DNA of 64,000 bases from AWTP1-18 sp036504515 (lineage in GTDB: Bacteria; Pseudomonadota; Gammaproteobacteria; Burkholderiales; Rhodocyclaceae). Below the pieces are notes generated by a model. The model was not told the DNA's origin and did no database searches. It was given only the letters and a program-made list of their open reading frames with translations. Both the position numbers and the translations under genes were made by a program. Positions 32,370-41,692 of this stretch are shown piece by piece (position 1 is the first letter of the stretch; each line of letters starts with the position of its first letter). The stretch is taken from contig DASXVA010000001.1 in the NCBI GenBank assembly GCA_036504515.1, positions 558,001 through 622,000 on the forward strand, in the 5' to 3' direction.

Positions 32370-33506
32370 ATGGAAAAACCGCAACCGACGCAACCCTCGC
32401 CGGGGGTGAAACGGCCCGGCTCTGGCACAATGCCGGCCATGCTTCCTTTCTCCGAAATCCGTCGCGTTCTGGTCATCAAGTTGCGCCACCACGGCGACGT
32501 GCTGCTTACGTCCCCAGTATTTTCTGTGCTCAAGGCCCAGATGCCCCAGTGCGAAATTGACGGCCTGATCTACGCGGATACCGCGCCGATGCTGGCAGGC
32601 CACCCAGCGTTATCCCAGTTGCACCTGATTGACCGGAACTGGAAGAAGCAGGGGCTTTTGTCCCAGGCCCGGGCAGAATGGAAGCTGCTGCAAGCCCTGC
32701 GTGGGCGTCAGTACGATTTGATTGTCCATCTCACGGAACACCGCCGTGGCGCCTGGCTGACCCGATTACTCAAGCCGAAGTGGAGCGTGGCGCCCCGTCT
32801 TGCTCGCTCTAGTGACTTCTGGGCCAATAGCTTTACCCATCTGATTGCTTACCCCCGCCATGCTCTGCGCCATACGGTGGAGAAGAACCTCGACGGCCTG
32901 CGCCGGATCGGCATCCATCCTTTGCCCGACGACCGGGGTTTGACCCTGGTACCTGGGCAGGAGGCCGAACAGCGAATTGAAGGCCTGATGATCCGGGACA
33001 ATCTCAAGGCCGGCGGTTTCATTCACCTCCATCCCGGTTCCCGCTGGCTGTTCAAGTGCTGGCCGCCGGAACGGATGGCAGCCCTGATCGATCAGCTTTA
33101 TCACAGCGGTTATCCCCTGGTTCTGACCGGGGCACCCGATGCCAACGAACGGGCCATGATCGAACAGATCAAGGGTCGGGTGCATGTGCCAGTGATTGAT
33201 TTGTCGGGTCAGCTCAGCCTCAAGGAACTGGCCGCTCTGACCCGCCGTGCCAAGCTTTTCATCGGCGTCGACTCGGCCCCCATGCACATGGCGGCGGCTA
33301 TGGGAACACCGGTGGTGGCCCTGTTCGGCCCATCCGGCGACAAAGAATGGGGTCCCTGGATGACCCGCAGCCGCATTGTGACCACCAACCACAGTTGCCG
33401 TCCTTGTGGCCGCGACGGTTGCGGCGGCAGCAAGGTCAGCGACTGCCTTACCACCCTGCCGGTGGAACGGGTCGTGGTGGCCTGTCACGAACTTCTGATG
33501 GGTTGA
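32370..33506 (+). CDS. waaQ: GT9 heptosyltransferase, RfaQ/WaaQ type
   Basis: ADP-heptose:LPS heptosyltransferases build the inner core on the cytoplasmic face. The product (378 residues from 32370; ATGs at 32430 and 32439 would shorten it to about 355, nearer the E. coli WaaQ length) opens its fold with RRVLVIKLRHHGDVLLTSPVF, as in WaaQ, cited here as VIKLRHHGDVLL. The GT9 donor-site motif is FIGVDSAPMHMAAAMGTPVV and the C-terminus has cysteines in CRPCGRDGCGG, also usual in this type. It starts the surface-glycan cluster, 5 bases after cobC. The exact heptose acceptor cannot be read from sequence. Confidence 0.82.
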   Translation: MEKPQPTQPSPGVKRPGSGTMPAMLPFSEIRRVLVIKLRHHGDVLLTSPVFSVLKAQMPQCEIDGLIYADTAPMLAGHPALSQLHLIDRNWKKQGLLSQARAEWKLLQALRGRQYDLIVHLTEHRRGAWLTRLLKPKWSVAPRLARSSDFWANSFTHLIAYPRHALRHTVEKNLDGLRRIGIHPLPDDRGLTLVPGQEAEQRIEGLMIRDNLKAGGFIHLHPGSRWLFKCWPPERMAALIDQLYHSGYPLVLTGAPDANERAMIEQIKGRVHVPVIDLSGQLSLKELAALTRRAKLFIGVDSAPMHMAAAMGTPVVALFGPSGDKEWGPWMTRSRIVTTNHSCRPCGRDGCGGSKVSDCLTTLPVERVVVACHELLMG

Positions 33507-33517
33507 GCCACAGCGGT

Positions 33518-34630
33518 ATGAAGCTCGCCATCGTTCGTCAGAAATACACGCCCTTTGGCGGCGCCGAGCGCTTCGTCGAACGGGCCTTGTCCGCCCTGGT
33601 CGGCCAAGGGCTGGATGTGACCATCATCACCCGGCAGTGGAAAGGCGATGGTCAGGACGGGCGCAAGGTCCGGCGCTGCAACCCTTTCTATCTGGGTCGC
33701 TTGTGGCGTGATGCGGGCTTCTCCTGCTGCGTTCAGGCCATTGTGGCAACCAAGGAGTTCGATCTGGTGCAGAGCCACGAACGCATCCCCGGTTGCCATA
33801 TCTACCGGGCAGGAGATGGTGTTCACGCCACCTGGCTGGAACTGCGGGCCCGCACCCAATCCCCCTTGGCCGCGCTATTTACACGACTTCATCCCTGGCA
33901 TCGCTATGTCCTGCGGGCCGAGGCAAAGATGTTCCGTCATCCAGCTCTTAAGGCTGTGATCTGCAACTCCCGGATGGTCAAGGACGACATTCAGCGGCGC
34001 TTCGGCGTGGCAGAAGACAAGCTCCATGTGATCCATAACGGTGTGGACCTGGAGTATTTCCACCCCGGTCTGCGGGGCGAGCATCGGCTGCAGGTTCGGG
34101 CTGAATTGGGCATTCCTGAGGATGCACCGGTCGTGCTTTTTGTTGGCTCCGGCTTTGAAAGAAAGGGCTTGTTTCCCCTGCTGCAAGCGGTGGCCGGCAT
34201 GCCGGGCGTCCATCTGTTGGTGGTGGGCAAGGATCGTAAGCTGCCGCAAGCCAAGGCCATGGCTACGCAACTGGGTATTGCAGAACGGACCCATTTTCTT
34301 GGCGCCCAGCCCGATGTCCGGACCTATTACGGCAGCGCCGACGTTTTCGCTCTGCCAACGCTCTACGATCCTTTTCCAAATGCAGTATTGGAGGCGTTGG
34401 CCTGTGGTTTGCCTGTAATGACGTCACCGACTAGCGGCGCAGCAGAATTGATCAACGATTCCTGTGGTCAAGTTGCGGATGCTCTCGATATTTCGGCTCA
34501 ACAGCAGGCCTTGGGCCTTCTCCTGGCTCAGGTGGGTTTAAATATCGGTTCTACCCGAGCCATCGCAACCCAATGTGCGCTGACAGATATGACCCAGAAA
34601 CTGCAATCTCTATACCTTGGTTTGCAGTAA
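33518..34630 (+). CDS. waaG: GT4 glycosyltransferase, WaaG-like
   Basis: WaaG adds the first outer-core hexose to inner-core heptose. The 370-residue product (ATG 33518; E. coli WaaG 374) starts KLAIVRQKYTPFGGAERFVE, with the GGAE acceptor-loop Gly pair, and ends its donor domain in LYDPFPNAVLEALACGLPV, the EX7E-type motif. In between is CNSRMVKDDIQRRFG, also WaaG-like. It follows the WaaQ-like gene by 11 bases. Sugar identity (glucose or other) is not determined by sequence. Confidence 0.8.
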   Translation: MKLAIVRQKYTPFGGAERFVERALSALVGQGLDVTIITRQWKGDGQDGRKVRRCNPFYLGRLWRDAGFSCCVQAIVATKEFDLVQSHERIPGCHIYRAGDGVHATWLELRARTQSPLAALFTRLHPWHRYVLRAEAKMFRHPALKAVICNSRMVKDDIQRRFGVAEDKLHVIHNGVDLEYFHPGLRGEHRLQVRAELGIPEDAPVVLFVGSGFERKGLFPLLQAVAGMPGVHLLVVGKDRKLPQAKAMATQLGIAERTHFLGAQPDVRTYYGSADVFALPTLYDPFPNAVLEALACGLPVMTSPTSGAAELINDSCGQVADALDISAQQQALGLLLAQVGLNIGSTRAIATQCALTDMTQKLQSLYLGLQ

Positions 34631-34667
34631 AGGCTGCGGTTTGCCGGGGTGGCTGAGGCGACCCCTA

Positions 34668-34673
34668 TATAAT
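34668..34673 (+). promoter_or_regulatory. -10 element upstream of msbA
   Basis: A consensus TATAAT lies 26 bases before the msbA ATG in the only sizeable gap (69 bases) of this part of the cluster. The -35 is poor; TTGCCG at 34641 is 21 bases away, too far for a standard spacer. It may give msbA its own transcription start. Confidence 0.4.
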
Positions 34674-34699
34674 GACAGCCCCTTGTAGCCTCACCCGCC

Positions 34700-36481
34700 A
34701 TGGCGACTCCTTCTTCTTCCGGTTCTTCCCCTAGCTCCAAGGAGCTTTATCAACGTCTTCTTGGCTATGTACGCCCCTATTGGAAGACTTTTGTTTTCGC
34801 CCTGGGGGCGATGGCAGCGGCAGCCGCGACTGAGCCACTTTTCCCGGCACTGATGAAACCGCTGTTGGATGGCCGTTTCGGGGCTGGCGGCAATCTGGAT
34901 CTGTGGACGCTACCCTTGATGATTGTCGGTGTATTCATGCTGAGGGGGTTGGTGGGGTTGGTTGCTGACTATTCCCTATCCTGGGTATCCAACAAAGTTG
35001 TGCTGGATCTGCGAAATGCCATGTTTGGCCGCCTGATGCAGTTACCAACCAGCTATTTTGATAATCAATCTTCCGGCGTGGTCATGTCGCGTATCGCCTA
35101 TGACGTTACTGGGGTAACAGGGGCGGCTACTGGCGTACTTACCACCCTGGTCAAGGACTCTCTGGCTGTGGTTGGACTGCTGGGCTGGATGTTGTATCTG
35201 GACTGGATGTTGACCCTGGTAGCACTAACCATGATTCCGCTGATTGCTTTGGCCGTGAGAGCCTTTAGTAAGCGCTTGCGGGAAACCAGTCGGTCAATGC
35301 AGACGGCCATGGGCGAGATCATGCGGGTATTGGAAGAAAGTATTGAAGCCCACAAGGTGGTAAAAATTTTTGGCGGTCAGGATTACGAGCGTAGCCGCTT
35401 CCTTGCCGCCAATGCCGCTCAACGGGGCTATGCCATGCGAGGAACTTTGGCTGCAGCCGCGCTTGGCCCCATTGTGCAAAGTTTTGCTGCCATCGCCTTA
35501 GCCATCATTATTTCCTTCGCTTTGCGCCATTCCAATGATGAAGGGGCCACCGTGGGGGGCTTTGTCTCTTTTATTACGGCCATGCTCATGTTGCTGGCAC
35601 CATTGAAAAGATTGACCGATGTGAATGCACCCTTGCAGCGGGGGTTGGCGGGCGCAGAAAGTGTGTTTTCTCTGATCGACGAAGTTGTTGAGGATGATCG
35701 GGGTACTAAAGAACTCGGCCGTGCTCGTGGTGAAGTGGATTTCGATCAGGTGGTGTTCTCTTATCCAGGGGCCGAACGTAATGCCTTGGATGGTATCAAT
35801 CTGCATATCAAGCCAGGCGAGACCGTTGCTTTGGTAGGTTCCTCCGGGAGCGGTAAAACCACCCTGGCGAACTTGATGCCGAGGTTCTATCACGTACAGC
35901 AAGGCACCATCCGGGTGGATGGCTACGCACTGGAAGATCTTCAACTACGTAGTTTGCGAGCCAACATCGCCTTGGTAAGTCAGGATGTTGTTCTGTTCAA
36001 TGACTCTGTGGCCGCCAATATCGCTTACGGTGTATTGGCTAACGTGAGCCGCGAGAAAATTCGCGAAGCAGCCCAGGCAGCTCATGCGCTGGATTTCATT
36101 GAAGCCATGCCAGAAGGTTTTGACACCCTGATCGGGGAGAACGGGGTGAAGCTTTCTGGTGGTCAGCGCCAACGCTTGGCGATAGCCCGGGCACTGCTCA
36201 AGGATGCCCCCATTCTGATTCTGGACGAGGCCACTTCTGCTCTGGATTCCGAGTCCGAGCGCCAGGTTCAAGCTGCGCTGGATGAACTAATGAAGAGCCG
36301 TACAACATTGGTCATTGCTCACCGCCTGTCTACGATTGAGAAAGCCGATCGGATTCTGGTTATGTCCCGCGGCCAGATTGTGGAAAGTGGTACTCATCAC
36401 GAATTGCTGTCCCTTAATGGTGTTTATGCCCGACTCCACCAGTTGCGTGATGACGGTACCGTCGTAATGGCTGGGCAATGA
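34700..36481 (+). CDS. msbA: Lipid A export ABC transporter MsbA
   Basis: MsbA flips lipid A-core across the inner membrane, powered by ATP. The 593-residue half-transporter (E. coli 582) has six N-terminal membrane helices (about residues 25-315) including LMKPLLDGRFGAG and QLPTSYFDNQSSG. The nucleotide-binding domain follows with Walker A VGSSGSGKTTLAN, signature NGVKLSGGQRQRLAIARA, Walker B ILILDEATSALD and the H-loop IAHRLSTIEKAD. The P-loop and signature are intact. It overlaps the next glycosyltransferase by 4 bases, placing lipid A-core export within the core-synthesis cluster. Confidence 0.95.
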   Translation: MATPSSSGSSPSSKELYQRLLGYVRPYWKTFVFALGAMAAAAATEPLFPALMKPLLDGRFGAGGNLDLWTLPLMIVGVFMLRGLVGLVADYSLSWVSNKVVLDLRNAMFGRLMQLPTSYFDNQSSGVVMSRIAYDVTGVTGAATGVLTTLVKDSLAVVGLLGWMLYLDWMLTLVALTMIPLIALAVRAFSKRLRETSRSMQTAMGEIMRVLEESIEAHKVVKIFGGQDYERSRFLAANAAQRGYAMRGTLAAAALGPIVQSFAAIALAIIISFALRHSNDEGATVGGFVSFITAMLMLLAPLKRLTDVNAPLQRGLAGAESVFSLIDEVVEDDRGTKELGRARGEVDFDQVVFSYPGAERNALDGINLHIKPGETVALVGSSGSGKTTLANLMPRFYHVQQGTIRVDGYALEDLQLRSLRANIALVSQDVVLFNDSVAANIAYGVLANVSREKIREAAQAAHALDFIEAMPEGFDTLIGENGVKLSGGQRQRLAIARALLKDAPILILDEATSALDSESERQVQAALDELMKSRTTLVIAHRLSTIEKADRILVMSRGQIVESGTHHELLSLNGVYARLHQLRDDGTVVMAGQ

Positions 36482-37545
36482 CGGTTTTGATCAAGGACGC
36501 CGTGGATGCCTGGCATCCCCAGCGCTTGCTGGTGATCATTGTCGCCCGTATCGGTGACACTCTCTTGGTAACGCCAGCTATCAGAGCCCTTGCCGAGACG
36601 TATCCAGAGGCACAAATCACCGTTCTTGCTCATCCCCACCGATTGGACTTGTTACGGTACTTGCCGTTTATTCAACATCTTTCTTCCATCACTAAGGGCC
36701 GTGCTTTCTGGCGCGGGCGTTTTTCTTTCTTGCGGGGCAAAACCTATGACGCAGCCGTGGTGTACGGCCATGATCTAGCTCTGGTTTCCTACGCGTTACG
36801 GGTGGCTCATCGAGTGGTGACCCAAATCCAAGCCGATGATTTTCATCCTGAGGAAGTGGATCGGATGATTACCGTTGCGGATATGCCGGGTGCTGAACAT
36901 GCCGTCTCTGCAAGGCTACGGTTGGTCCAGGCTTTAGGTGCCCAAGCGACCACAAAAAATCTGTCCTGTTCTGTTACTGCTGAAGAACAAGCGTTTGCCA
37001 AGCGTACCTTGAGTGAATTTGTTGCCGAAGGTGATAGCGGGCGGCGTTGGGTGGGACTACAGTTGCAAAGCTTTCCGACCAAAGCTTATCGTGATTGGCC
37101 TCGGGCCAGTTTTGAGCAATTGTTGGAGAAACTACTGACAGAGGCGACAGATGTATTGGTTGTGGTGCTGGGAGACGAAGCTTCCGCACCTGCTGCCGCT
37201 GAATTAATTCGACAGTTCCCTCACAAAGTTTTTAGCTTGGCCGGACGGATGAGTCTGCGTCAAGTTGCAGCGGTAATGTCCCGTTTGAGCCTTTATGTGG
37301 GGGTTGATACGGGCCCTACCCACTTGGCAGGTGCTTTGGGAGTGCCCATGGTTGCGCTCTACCATTGCAAGCATAGGGGCTTGTATTTGGCCCCTCTTGA
37401 TCATTCTGCTTTGACAGTGATCGAGCATCCGGCTTCTGATCAAGAATGTTGTGCTGAAAGCAGCATGGCTGCCATATCTGTAGAGCAAGTATGGCAGGCG
37501 GTACAAAACCGCCTCGGATTAGCTGCTGCGAAAGCAATGCTATGA
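36478..37545 (+). CDS. GT9 family glycosyltransferase (heptosyltransferase-like)
   Basis: A 355-residue GT9 protein with an N-terminal strand LLVIIVARIGDTLLVTPA, the DTLLVTPAIRAL helix of heptosyltransferases, and the donor-site motif VGVDTGPTHLAGALGVPMV near residue 275. It lacks features that would tell WaaC, WaaF and WaaQ types apart. The start codon overlaps the msbA stop (ATGA), and its own stop overlaps the next gene by 4 bases. Role in LPS core heptose addition is inferred from family and context. Confidence 0.78.
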   Translation: MTVLIKDAVDAWHPQRLLVIIVARIGDTLLVTPAIRALAETYPEAQITVLAHPHRLDLLRYLPFIQHLSSITKGRAFWRGRFSFLRGKTYDAAVVYGHDLALVSYALRVAHRVVTQIQADDFHPEEVDRMITVADMPGAEHAVSARLRLVQALGAQATTKNLSCSVTAEEQAFAKRTLSEFVAEGDSGRRWVGLQLQSFPTKAYRDWPRASFEQLLEKLLTEATDVLVVVLGDEASAPAAAELIRQFPHKVFSLAGRMSLRQVAAVMSRLSLYVGVDTGPTHLAGALGVPMVALYHCKHRGLYLAPLDHSALTVIEHPASDQECCAESSMAAISVEQVWQAVQNRLGLAAAKAML

Positions 37546-38654
37546 AGCCAATTCACATTGTTCACACCGAGTCTTCTTGCGGTTGGGGGGGGCAAGAGAT
37601 ACGTATTCTCACGGAAGCGGAAGGCATGATCCGGCGTGGACACCGCGTCACCCTTATCTGTCCTTCGGAAGCGCCAATTAGTGAGGCTGCTCGTCGTCGT
37701 GGCATTTCTGTGGAGAACCTGCCCATCGCGCGTAAATCGTGGCGAGGAATAATGTCGGTGCGCCATTGGCTCTTGCATAAGAGAAACAGTGTGGATGTTG
37801 TTAACACCCATAGTTCTACCGACTCCTGGCTTACTGCCTTGGCTTGCCTGTTGATGTTCAAGGCGCCACCTGTGGTGCGCACCCGGCACGTGTCATCCCC
37901 AATTCACGATAATGCCCCAACCCGCTGGCTCTACCAAAAAGCTGCTCGGCATGTTGTGGTAACCGGTGAGGCCCTGCGCCATCAATTGCAGCGTGATAAC
38001 GGATTTGATCTTGGACATATGACTTCGGTCCCCACCGGAATTGATCTGGATTACTTTGCGCCTGCAGATCGCCAAGCCAGCCGGAAAACCGTTGGCCTGG
38101 TTGATGCACCGACCCTAGGGATCCTTGCGACTCTGCGCAACTGGAAAGGTCATGTCTATTTGCTGGAGGCCTTTGCTTCATTAACTGAGGCCTTTCCTGA
38201 ATGGCGTTTGTTGGTGGTGGGTGATGGTCCCCAACGAGCCAATCTGGAACGGAAAGCCAGTGAATTAGGTATTGCCGATCGTATCAAATTTGTTGGCAAC
38301 CGGGACGATGTGCCTTGCTGGCTGAACTGTATGGACCTTTTCTGCCTGCCCTCTTACGGTGATGAAGGTGTTCCTCAATCCATCATGCAAGCGATGGCTT
38401 GTGGTCTTGCTGTGGTGAGTACTCCTGTAGGTGCCATTGCCGAGGCCGTAGTCGACGGTGAAACCGGAATCTTGGTGACGCCGAAGGACAATCAGGTTTT
38501 GGCCCAAGCTTTGGGGAAACTCATGGGTGATGAAACACTACGAATGCAATATGCTGAAGCAGGGTTGAGCCGAGCCCGCAAACGGTTTGGTGTGGACATC
38601 ATGCTTGACCGCATGGAAGCGATTTTTGCGACCTATGCCGGAGTGCGCGACTGA
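37542..38654 (+). CDS. GT4 family glycosyltransferase
   Basis: A 370-residue GT-B enzyme. The N-terminal acceptor domain begins PIHIVHTESSCGWGGQEIRI, where GGQE stands in for the common GGAE/GGxE loop; the C-terminal donor domain has LGILATLRNWKGHVYLLEAF and the EX7E-type region SYGDEGVPQSIMQAMACGLA. The last acidic position of that motif is replaced by Gln (Q in IMQAM), so the usual Glu pair is only partly kept. It overlaps the flanking genes by 4 and 1 bases. Donor and acceptor are not predictable. Confidence 0.8.
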   Translation: MKPIHIVHTESSCGWGGQEIRILTEAEGMIRRGHRVTLICPSEAPISEAARRRGISVENLPIARKSWRGIMSVRHWLLHKRNSVDVVNTHSSTDSWLTALACLLMFKAPPVVRTRHVSSPIHDNAPTRWLYQKAARHVVVTGEALRHQLQRDNGFDLGHMTSVPTGIDLDYFAPADRQASRKTVGLVDAPTLGILATLRNWKGHVYLLEAFASLTEAFPEWRLLVVGDGPQRANLERKASELGIADRIKFVGNRDDVPCWLNCMDLFCLPSYGDEGVPQSIMQAMACGLAVVSTPVGAIAEAVVDGETGILVTPKDNQVLAQALGKLMGDETLRMQYAEAGLSRARKRFGVDIMLDRMEAIFATYAGVRD

Positions 38655-40525
38655 TGTGTGGTTTCGCCGGATTTTTTATGAGTGAAGCTTCGCTTCTGCG
38701 TGGTCCAGGGCAGTTGGCAGCCATGCTGGAGCAACTCAAAGCCCGGGGGCCCGATGCTCAGCATGTTGTGGCCTGGAATGGAGATCATCAGAGAATTGAT
38801 GGTGATCCTGTTCCGGTATCTGCTGCAAAGCAGGCCATGCTTCATGCCCGACTTGCCATCATTGACCCGACGCCAGGGGCTGACCAGCCCATGGGCAATG
38901 ACGATGGGAAAGTTTGGCTTTGCTATAACGGTGAAGTTTATGGCTGGGAAGCTGATGCAAAACAGCTTGCTGAGGCGGGTGTACATTTTCGTACCCGTTC
39001 CGATACGGAATTCATCTTGCGGGCCTATGAGGCCTGGGGGCTTGAAAAAACCCTGAGCCGTTTGCGAGGTATGTACGCTTTCGCTCTTTACGATGCTCGG
39101 CTCGGTAAGGTTTTCCTGGCTCGGGATCCCATGGGTAAAAAACCGTTGTTGTATCGAACAGCCGTTTCTGGACCCGATGCTGGTTTGGTTTTTGCCTCTA
39201 CCCTGCGGGCTTTGCTCCCCGCATTGACTGGTGAGTGGCGGTTTTCCCATGCAGCACTTGATGCCTACCTGGTCCATCGTACTATTCCTGCGCCGCTGAC
39301 TCTGGTTGATAACGTAAAGCGCTTACCTAATGGTCATTGGGCTGAATACGATCTACGTCACGGTAGCTTTGTATTGCACCAGCAACCAGCCATCGTTCCT
39401 TGCGCCGGGGATTGGTTGAGCACTCTGGATCAAGCAGTTGCTTTGCGTACGATTGCAGATCGCCCCATTGGCCTTTTTCTTTCAGGTGGTATTGATTCAG
39501 CAGTGATTGCTGCACGACTTGCTGCACACCAAAATCCTCTGCGGGCTTTTACTGCAGGGTTTCCCGGCTCTGCTATGGATGAGTCTAAGGCCGCTGCCGC
39601 TGTGGCTGCGCGATTTGGTTTCGAGCATCGGATAGTGCCTGTACCGCAAAGCATTCGAGACGATTTCTCAGCGATTGTCGCTTCCCTCGATGAACCTTTT
39701 GCCGATCCATCTTCGATACCTCTTTGGTATTTGGCACGGGAGGCAACGAAGGAAGTAAAAGTGGTGCTTTCCGGCGATGGTGGTGACGAATTGTTTGCCG
39801 GATACAAGCGCTATCGCCAACATCTTCGTAGTGCATGGCGGCGTAACTTTCGTTGGCCTCTTGCCCAGTGGAAGCCAGCCCTCGCACCAAAGGGGTTCGA
39901 CAAGTTTCGGCAAGAGTTGGCAATGGATTGGCGCGAGGCCTATAGCCTGCGGTTTTCCGGGTTTAATCCTGCGCAACGATGTTTTCTTCAGCCGAAATTG
40001 ACATCAATGCCATCGACTTACTGGCGTATGTCAGCAGGGGGACACTCACCTCTTGAGAGTTTGTTGGCTATTGATATGGACAACTATCTTCCGGAATACA
40101 TTCTGCGTAAGAGTGATTTGACCACCATGGCCCATGGTCTGGAATTGCGTTCGCCATTGTTGGATACGGTACTTTATGCCAATGTGTGCTCCCTGCCAGC
40201 CGATGAGCGCTTCACGATACCGCCAAAGAAAATTCTAGCCAGGGCGCTTCCTGGAGATCTGGCTGCTGAATTATTTGGCGGTAAGAAAAAAGGATTTAAT
40301 CCACCGTTGAGACCCTGGCTGCAACAGGACTTACGGGATCGCAGCTTAGGATTAGGAGAGCGTTTGGAACAATTGAGCGGTAGCGGCTTTTGCGCCAAGG
40401 CAGTAGATCAGTATGCTGCGGCCTTCTACCAAGGGAATGGCTCTTTGGCTGAAGGTTTGCTGCAATTGCTAGTGCTAGATGAATCCTTGAGCCAACTTTC
40501 GGCCTTTCCCGGTTGGCAGTCATGA
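38654..40525 (+). CDS. asnB: Asparagine synthase-like glutamine amidotransferase (AsnB family)
   Basis: A 623-residue class II amidotransferase. Cys2 follows the initiator Met (MCGFAGFF) and is the glutaminase nucleophile; other glutaminase residues are in LAIIDPTPGADQPM and LCYNGEVY. The synthetase domain has the ATP-pyrophosphatase loop LSGGIDSAVIAARLA and VLSGDGGDELFAGYKRY. It lies inside the glycan cluster, overlapping the upstream GT4 by one base. AsnB-family enzymes in such loci often amidate a sugar or uronic acid rather than make free Asn; that reading is an inference, and a housekeeping asparagine synthetase is the alternative. Confidence 0.88.
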   Translation: MCGFAGFFMSEASLLRGPGQLAAMLEQLKARGPDAQHVVAWNGDHQRIDGDPVPVSAAKQAMLHARLAIIDPTPGADQPMGNDDGKVWLCYNGEVYGWEADAKQLAEAGVHFRTRSDTEFILRAYEAWGLEKTLSRLRGMYAFALYDARLGKVFLARDPMGKKPLLYRTAVSGPDAGLVFASTLRALLPALTGEWRFSHAALDAYLVHRTIPAPLTLVDNVKRLPNGHWAEYDLRHGSFVLHQQPAIVPCAGDWLSTLDQAVALRTIADRPIGLFLSGGIDSAVIAARLAAHQNPLRAFTAGFPGSAMDESKAAAAVAARFGFEHRIVPVPQSIRDDFSAIVASLDEPFADPSSIPLWYLAREATKEVKVVLSGDGGDELFAGYKRYRQHLRSAWRRNFRWPLAQWKPALAPKGFDKFRQELAMDWREAYSLRFSGFNPAQRCFLQPKLTSMPSTYWRMSAGGHSPLESLLAIDMDNYLPEYILRKSDLTTMAHGLELRSPLLDTVLYANVCSLPADERFTIPPKKILARALPGDLAAELFGGKKKGFNPPLRPWLQQDLRDRSLGLGERLEQLSGSGFCAKAVDQYAAAFYQGNGSLAEGLLQLLVLDESLSQLSAFPGWQS

Positions 40526-40550
40526 TTGTTTTTTTGAATACTCTCACTTC

Positions 40551-41690
40551 ATGAAAATTGCCTTTGTCGATGTCACCGTGACTGTAAGCTATGGCGGTAT
40601 TCAGACCGCTGTTTGGGAGCTTGCGCGAGCCCTGCATGACGACGGCCATCAGGTGGATGTTTTCGGCGGGGAGGGAGCGATTCAGCCCGAACTCGGGGGG
40701 CGAGGCATCGGAGTCAAGATGTTTCCCTTCCTTGACCGGGGAAAGGTTCTTGATCTTGGTTCCCGTTTCCGCCGCATCGTTGAGCGGTGGACCTTTGCCC
40801 GTCGTGCAAAGCAGGCGGTGATCGACGGGGAATATGATTGGGTCGTGCTGACTAAACCCTTCGATTTTTTCTGGCCCCGATTGATGCCTAAGGGACATCC
40901 CACTCGCTTCGCCTTCATGAGCGGTGGCACTGATTTTTTCCGGGGCGACAGGATTCTCGCCAGGGGCATTGATGCCTGGGTGGCTTGTAGTCATTTCAAC
41001 GCCTGGCAGATTCAACACTATTACAAAAATTTCCCCGAAGTCATGTTTAACGGAGTCGATGTGGCGCGCTTTTCTCCCCAGGCCCTTGTTGCTGAGGGAG
41101 ATGAGCGGGAGACGTTGCGGCATGCCTGGGGACTGACGGACGCGGATGTCTTGTTTGCTTTCGCCGGTCGTTTAGTAGGCTGGAAAGGGTTGTCCGTAGC
41201 GGTTGAGGCATTGGCTTCACCGCTATTGGTTCAACTGCCGACAAAGTTATTGATTGTGGGCGCCGGCAGTGATTTGCCTCGCTTGCAGGAAAAAGCCACC
41301 CGTTTAGGGGTGACCCAGCGGGTGATCTTTCATGAGCCGGTATCCCATCAGCGTTTGCCAGCCCTTTATCGCGCCGCCGATGTGGGCATTTTCCCGAGTA
41401 TTGGTGACGAGGCATTTGGCATTACCGTCGCCGAGGCCATGGCCTGCGGGCTGCCAGTGGTGGCCAGCTATATCGGGGGTATTCCGGAGGTGGTGGGTAA
41501 CGAAGGCAGTTGCGGGTTTTTGGTATCCCCGGGGAAGCCAGCACACTTGGCCCAGGTCATGACTCAGTTGGCCCAGGACCATCCGCTGCGCGACCGCTTG
41601 GGTCGGGCGGCACGGGAGCGTATTGTTAGCCACTTCACTTGGCGAGACGCTGCTCGTCGCCTGCTGGCGGCACTGCCTGGACAAGACTAA
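40551..41690 (+). CDS. GT4 family glycosyltransferase
   Basis: A 379-residue GT-B enzyme. The acceptor domain begins KIAFVDVTVTVSYGGIQTAV, with the GG loop at residues 15-16. The donor domain contains FAFAGRLVGWKGLSVAVEAL and the canonical EX7E motif SIGDEAFGITVAEAMACGLP, then VVASYIGGIPEVVG. All key positions look intact, so it is probably active with a nucleotide-activated hexose. It lies 25 bases after the AsnB-like gene and 2 bases before another GT4. Confidence 0.82.
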   Translation: MKIAFVDVTVTVSYGGIQTAVWELARALHDDGHQVDVFGGEGAIQPELGGRGIGVKMFPFLDRGKVLDLGSRFRRIVERWTFARRAKQAVIDGEYDWVVLTKPFDFFWPRLMPKGHPTRFAFMSGGTDFFRGDRILARGIDAWVACSHFNAWQIQHYYKNFPEVMFNGVDVARFSPQALVAEGDERETLRHAWGLTDADVLFAFAGRLVGWKGLSVAVEALASPLLVQLPTKLLIVGAGSDLPRLQEKATRLGVTQRVIFHEPVSHQRLPALYRAADVGIFPSIGDEAFGITVAEAMACGLPVVASYIGGIPEVVGNEGSCGFLVSPGKPAHLAQVMTQLAQDHPLRDRLGRAARERIVSHFTWRDAARRLLAALPGQD

Positions 41691-41692
41691 GC

